Shown here piece by piece: positions 6,827-9,056 of a stretch of DNA of 9,056 nucleotides. Source of the DNA: Selenomonadaceae bacterium UBA3796. Its GTDB lineage: Bacteria; Bacillota; Negativicutes; Selenomonadales; Selenomonadaceae. Within the stretch, counting starts at the first letter, position 1, and every line of letters begins with the position of its first letter. The notes under the pieces are model-generated. The model worked only from the letters and a program-made list of their open reading frames with translations. It did no database searches and had not been told where the DNA came from. The DNA is taken from assembly GCA_002369175.1 (NCBI GenBank), contig DFES01000157.1:4494-13549 (forward strand), in the 5' to 3' direction. The translations under genes and the position numbers were made by a program.

Positions 6827-6880
6827 TGATTGCACCTCGCATGTTTGGCGATTTGTTATTTTTATGTATTGCTATCTATC

Positions 6881-6910
6881 ATTATACTATCTTTTGGAAT
6901 GAAATGCCAA
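6881..6910 (-). promoter_or_regulatory. Promoter of the phosphoribosyltransferase gene
   Basis: On the minus strand there is TTGGCA (6910-6905), an 18-base spacer and a perfect TATAAT (6886-6881). This gives a leader of roughly 50 bases. The spacer contains most of an inverted repeat (separate entry). Confidence 0.75.
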
Positions 6911-6913
6911 AAG
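6891..6913. repeat. Inverted repeat CTTTTGG-9-CCAAAAG, candidate operator
   Basis: Two perfect 7-bp arms (6891-6897 and 6907-6913) separated by nine bases. The repeat lies between the -10 and -35 of the phosphoribosyltransferase promoter and touches its -35, and it is just upstream of the divergent exonuclease promoter. That is a typical operator position. The regulator is unknown, and I do not recognise the box. Confidence 0.5.
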
Positions 6914-6924
6914 AATTTTTATTT

Positions 6925-6933
6925 TGCTATATT
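6925..6933 (+). promoter_or_regulatory. Probable extended -10 promoter of exodeoxyribonuclease III
   Basis: TGCTATATT is an extended -10 element (TGn then TATATT) about 30 bases before the ATG at 6964. No good -35 is visible, which is usual for extended -10 promoters. Confidence 0.5.
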
Positions 6934-6947
6934 TTCTTGTGTTCTGC

Positions 6948-6955
6948 AAGGGGAG
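6948..6955 (+). promoter_or_regulatory. Ribosome binding site of exodeoxyribonuclease III
   Basis: AAGGGGAG, eight bases before the ATG at 6964. Confidence 0.7.
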
Positions 6956-6963
6956 TGTGAAGG

Positions 6964-7716
6964 ATGAAATTTATTTCATGGAACGTCAATGGCCTTCGAG
7001 CATGCCTGAAAAAGGGGTTCATGGAATCCTTTCAGAGGCTGGGGGCAGATATTTTTGCTCTTCAGGAGACGAAGATGCAGCCGGATCAGGCTATTCTGGA
7101 TTTGCCCGGATACAGGCAGTACTGGAACAGCGCGGAGAAGAAGGGATATTCCGGAACTGCTGTCTTCACCCGGATGGAGCCGTTGTCTGTTGCCTATGGA
7201 CTTGGCATAGAAGAACATGACCATGAGGGCCGGGTCATCACACTGGAATTTCCTTCCTATTATTTCGTGACGGTATATACGCCGAATTCCAAGCGCGATC
7301 TGGAACGCTTGGAATATCGCATGGCGTGGGAGGATGCTTTTCGGGGGTACTTGCTGGGGCTGGATGCGAAAAAGCCTGTCATTGTATGCGGGGACCTCAA
7401 TGTGGCCCATGAGGAAATCGATCTCAAGAATCCCAAGACAAATCATCACAATGCGGGGTTTACGGACGAGGAACGCAGCAAGTTCACGGAGCTTTTGCAG
7501 GCTGGCTTTTCCGATACGTTCCGGACGCTTTACCCGGAGCGGGGAAACATCTACACATGGTGGTCCTATCTGCGCAAGGCGAGGGATACGAATGCAGGAT
7601 GGCGCATTGATTATTTTGTTGTGTCCAGCAGGTTTATGGAGCAGGTGGCGGATGCTGTCATCCACAATGAGATTTTTGGCAGCGATCACTGTCCGGTAGG
7701 AATTCTTCTGAAATAA
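6964..7716 (+). CDS. xth: Exodeoxyribonuclease III (AP endonuclease, Xth/ExoA)
   Basis: A 250-residue Mg-dependent enzyme of the exonuclease-endonuclease-phosphatase family. It cuts the backbone 5' of abasic sites and removes 3' blocking groups in base-excision repair. All the family's catalytic positions are present: WNVNGLRA with N7, LQETKMQ with E35 (metal ligand), VYTPNS with Y105, CGDLNVAHEEID with D144 and N146, a GWRIDYF block at 212-218, and the C-terminal SDHCPV with D241/H242. The length and the N-terminal MKFISWNVNG are normal for bacterial ExoIII, so the protein appears complete and active. It is transcribed alone from the AT-rich divergent region. A new promoter follows directly after its stop, and no clear terminator separates it from the next gene, so some readthrough is possible. 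Confidence 0.97.
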   Translation: MKFISWNVNGLRACLKKGFMESFQRLGADIFALQETKMQPDQAILDLPGYRQYWNSAEKKGYSGTAVFTRMEPLSVAYGLGIEEHDHEGRVITLEFPSYYFVTVYTPNSKRDLERLEYRMAWEDAFRGYLLGLDAKKPVIVCGDLNVAHEEIDLKNPKTNHHNAGFTDEERSKFTELLQAGFSDTFRTLYPERGNIYTWWSYLRKARDTNAGWRIDYFVVSSRFMEQVADAVIHNEIFGSDHCPVGILLK

Positions 7717-7723
7717 TTGACAA

Positions 7724-7752
7724 TTGACAAATTGCAGTGGATATGGTAAACT
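7724..7752 (+). promoter_or_regulatory. Promoter of the FliD-like gene
   Basis: A perfect TTGACA (7724-7729), 17 bases, then TAAACT (7747-7752) with an extended -10 TGG directly before it. A second TTGACA overlaps just upstream (7717-7722), in register 7 bases earlier. The pattern is that of sigma-A. I see no convincing flagellar sigma-28 site (TAAA then GCCGATAA). Confidence 0.7.
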
Positions 7753-7820
7753 TCATTATAAGGAGAAGTGTATTTTGGGATGTGATATACAGGATGTGCA
7801 TGGAAGTTTTCTATGGACGG

Positions 7821-7826
7821 AAGGAG
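7821..7826 (+). promoter_or_regulatory. Ribosome binding site of the FliD-like gene
   Basis: AAGGAG, eight bases before the ATG at 7835, within GGAAGGAGAATGACAT. A second AAGGAG lies upstream at 7760-7765 with no long reading frame attached. Confidence 0.8.
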
Positions 7827-7834
7827 AATGACAT

Positions 7835-8689
7835 ATGGCTCTGACGATTTCATCTATGGCGAGGAACAATTATACCATGTTCAATTTCGCCTCGAACAAT
7901 GGTGTTTCTCTTTTTGGCAGCAGTGATTCCAATAAAAAGACTGACAGCATCTCAGCGATGTGGAATAGCTATGCCAATTCACAGAACAGTTCTTATGGGC
8001 TCACGGCAACCAATGTGTATGGGGTGAAGACCAGTGCAGCGGAGGTTGTGTCTTCCTATGACAGTGCCAAGAAGGAATTCGATGCGGAATACAATTCGAC
8101 GATGAGCGATCTTTCCAAGGCTGTGAAGGACATCAATTCCACGAAATTCGATGTGGGGAAGGATGCCTTGAAGAAGTCCGAGGTCACGACTACGGACAAG
8201 GATGGAAAAACCACTACAACAACAAAGCTTGAGATGAATGATGATCTCAAGGCAGCCATGAAGAACGTAAAGAATCTTGTGAGCAGCTATAATGATGCCA
8301 TTAGCCTTTTCAGTGAGAACAAGGCTCTTTCAAATCGTATGGAAAATATGAGCAATATGTTCTCCGATACGAAGTATCGTGCTTCGAACTATGAGAGCAT
8401 CGGCATCACGGTGGGCAAGGACGGCAGTCTTTCCGTGGATGAGGAGAAGCTGGCGGATGCGATTGTTTCGTCCCCTGACAAGGTGTCCCGCATCGTTGGG
8501 AAGGAAGGTCTGGCGGGCAAGGCAGAGTCTCATATGCAGGTTGCCAATGCACAGAAGGATAAGCTGTTCCCGTCCGTGTCCTCCATGTTCGGTTCCGAGC
8601 TCAAGACCGCTCAGGCTTATACGGGGAATGGTCTTTTGCGCATGAACAGCTATGCGAATGTTGGGAACCTCTTCAGCGCGAATCTCTGA
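7835..8689 (+). CDS. FliD C-terminal-like protein (stand-alone, flagellar-cap related)
   Basis: A 284-residue protein with no cysteine and one tryptophan, rich in Ser, Asn, Lys and Asp, a composition common in flagellar axial and secreted proteins. Residues about 135-235 resemble the FliD C-terminal domain: KNLVSSYNDAISLFSENKALSNRM, then YESIGITVGKDGSLSVDEEKLADAI, then SPDKVSRIVGKEGLAGKAESHM. The N-terminal part of FliD (hook-binding segment and D2/D3 domains, normally making a protein of 400-600 residues) is absent, replaced by a Ser/Asn-rich stretch and a TTT..TTTTT linker at 118-130. No cleavable signal peptide is visible; flagellar export signals are not cleaved, so flagellar secretion is possible but inferred. 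No flagellar gene is nearby. It has its own promoter and terminator. An internal-duplication or domain-shed relic of FliD is an alternative explanation. Confidence 0.72.
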   Translation: MALTISSMARNNYTMFNFASNNGVSLFGSSDSNKKTDSISAMWNSYANSQNSSYGLTATNVYGVKTSAAEVVSSYDSAKKEFDAEYNSTMSDLSKAVKDINSTKFDVGKDALKKSEVTTTDKDGKTTTTTKLEMNDDLKAAMKNVKNLVSSYNDAISLFSENKALSNRMENMSNMFSDTKYRASNYESIGITVGKDGSLSVDEEKLADAIVSSPDKVSRIVGKEGLAGKAESHMQVANAQKDKLFPSVSSMFGSELKTAQAYTGNGLLRMNSYANVGNLFSANL

Positions 8690-8707
8690 TGCAGATTTCT
8701 GATGCAG
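8685..8707 (+). repeat. Direct repeat TCTGATGCAG across the FliD-like stop codon
   Basis: TCTGATGCAG occurs at 8685-8694, where it includes the TGA stop, and again at 8698-8707 after a 3-base gap. It is a small tandem duplication that leaves a second TGA-containing copy downstream. No function is apparent. Confidence 0.6.
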
Positions 8708-8715
8708 TATACAGG

Positions 8716-8744
8716 CTGCCCGGGCTTTTGCCAGGGCAGTTTTT
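8716..8744 (+). terminator. Rho-independent terminator of the FliD-like gene
   Basis: CTGCCCGGGC (8716-8725), TTTT loop, GCCAGGGCAG (8730-8739), then five T. The 10-bp stem has one internal mismatch, and the T run supports termination on +. Confidence 0.85.
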
Positions 8745-8755
8745 CATTGGGGGCA

Positions 8756-8784
8756 TGGATATACGGCGCGAATTCTGTTACAAT
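8756..8784 (+). promoter_or_regulatory. Promoter of prfC
   Basis: TGGATA (8756-8761), 17 bases, TACAAT (8779-8784), preceded by TGT for an extended -10. Initiation near 8791 leaves about 100 bases of leader before the TTG start. Confidence 0.65.
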
Positions 8785-8890
8785 AAAGGGTAGCGCCGGA
8801 ACAGGGACATATCCGTGGATCGTTGCTTGTTCCACACAAATTGTGCAGGAAAATTTAGAAGAACAGTTCTTTGCTTAGGGGGAAGAAGAT

Positions 8891-9056
8891 TTGCCAGTTA
8901 CAACAGAGGAACTCCGACAGGAGATAAAGAAGCGCCGGACGTTTGCCATTATTTCCCATCCGGATGCCGGAAAGACAACATTGACGGAGAAACTGCTGCT
9001 CTACGGCGGGGCGATTCATCTTGCAGGCTCCATCAAGTCTCGAAAGACCCAGAGGC
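8891..9056 (+). CDS. prfC: Peptide chain release factor 3 (RF3), 3' truncated by window edge
   Basis: The translational GTPase that recycles RF1/RF2 from the ribosome after termination. Only 55 codons are inside the window. They show KKRRTFAIISHPDAGKTTLTEKLLLYGGAIHLAGSIKSRK, where HPDAGKTT is the G1 nucleotide-binding loop, and AGSIKSRK is the RF3 version of the switch region. This variant (HPDAGKTT, AIISH) separates RF3 from EF-G and LepA. The start must be TTG at 8891: the frame has a TAG at 8876-8878, and no ATG or GTG lies between it and the conserved region. AGGGGG eight bases upstream is the ribosome site. TTG starts are less efficient, which may lower RF3 output. The gene continues past the window end. 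Confidence 0.93.
   Translation, partial: MPVTTEELRQEIKKRRTFAIISHPDAGKTTLTEKLLLYGGAIHLAGSIKSRKTQR

Noticed and set aside
7717..7800. Flagellar sigma-28 promoter for the FliD-like gene
   Set aside because: A TAAA occurs at 7747, but no GCCGATAA-type -10 follows at the right distance, whereas a sigma-A promoter fits well.

Overview
The window looks like chromosomal DNA from a low-to-moderate GC Firmicute, most plausibly a flagellated anaerobe of the Negativicutes/Selenomonas type. This placement is inferred from gene content: an anaerobe-style flavin reductase-rubredoxin fusion, LarE, an AmmeMemoRadiSam radical SAM enzyme, a FliD-like protein, and strong Shine-Dalgarno sites throughout. It is not proven by any single marker. 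I see no tRNA, rRNA, CRISPR array, insertion sequence, prophage gene or attachment site.

Layout. (1) 1-1954: the C-terminal three quarters of clpB on +, ending in a hairpin terminator shared with the converging gene. (2) 2005-2625 on -: flavin reductase with a C-terminal short rubredoxin, behind a very good sigma-A promoter (TTGAAC, 17 bp, TATAAT). (3) 2822-6223 on +: a likely transcription unit of larE, a radical SAM enzyme (amrS-like), an unrecognised 158-residue helical protein, and a P-loop nucleoside/nucleotide-kinase-like protein with an unusual C-terminal tail. It ends in a bidirectional terminator. (4) 6269-6826 on -: a purine-type phosphoribosyltransferase. (5) 6964-7716 on +: exodeoxyribonuclease III, divergent from the phosphoribosyltransferase across an AT-rich promoter region containing an inverted repeat. 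(6) 7835-8689 on +: a cysteine-free protein resembling only the C-terminal part of the flagellar cap protein FliD, with its own promoter and terminator. (7) 8891 to the window end on +: the first 55 codons of prfC (release factor RF3), with an obligatory TTG start and a leader of about 100 bases.

Most of this is housekeeping (protein disaggregation, base-excision repair, translation termination, nucleotide salvage). The less ordinary parts are the larE/amrS/unknown/kinase cluster, which joins sulfur-insertion and radical SAM chemistry to two poorly characterised proteins, and the isolated FliD-like gene. I found no convincing entirely new system. The best leads are the kinase-plus-tail protein with its unknown partner and the stand-alone FliD-like protein. 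No gene-free stretch is longer than about 200 bases.
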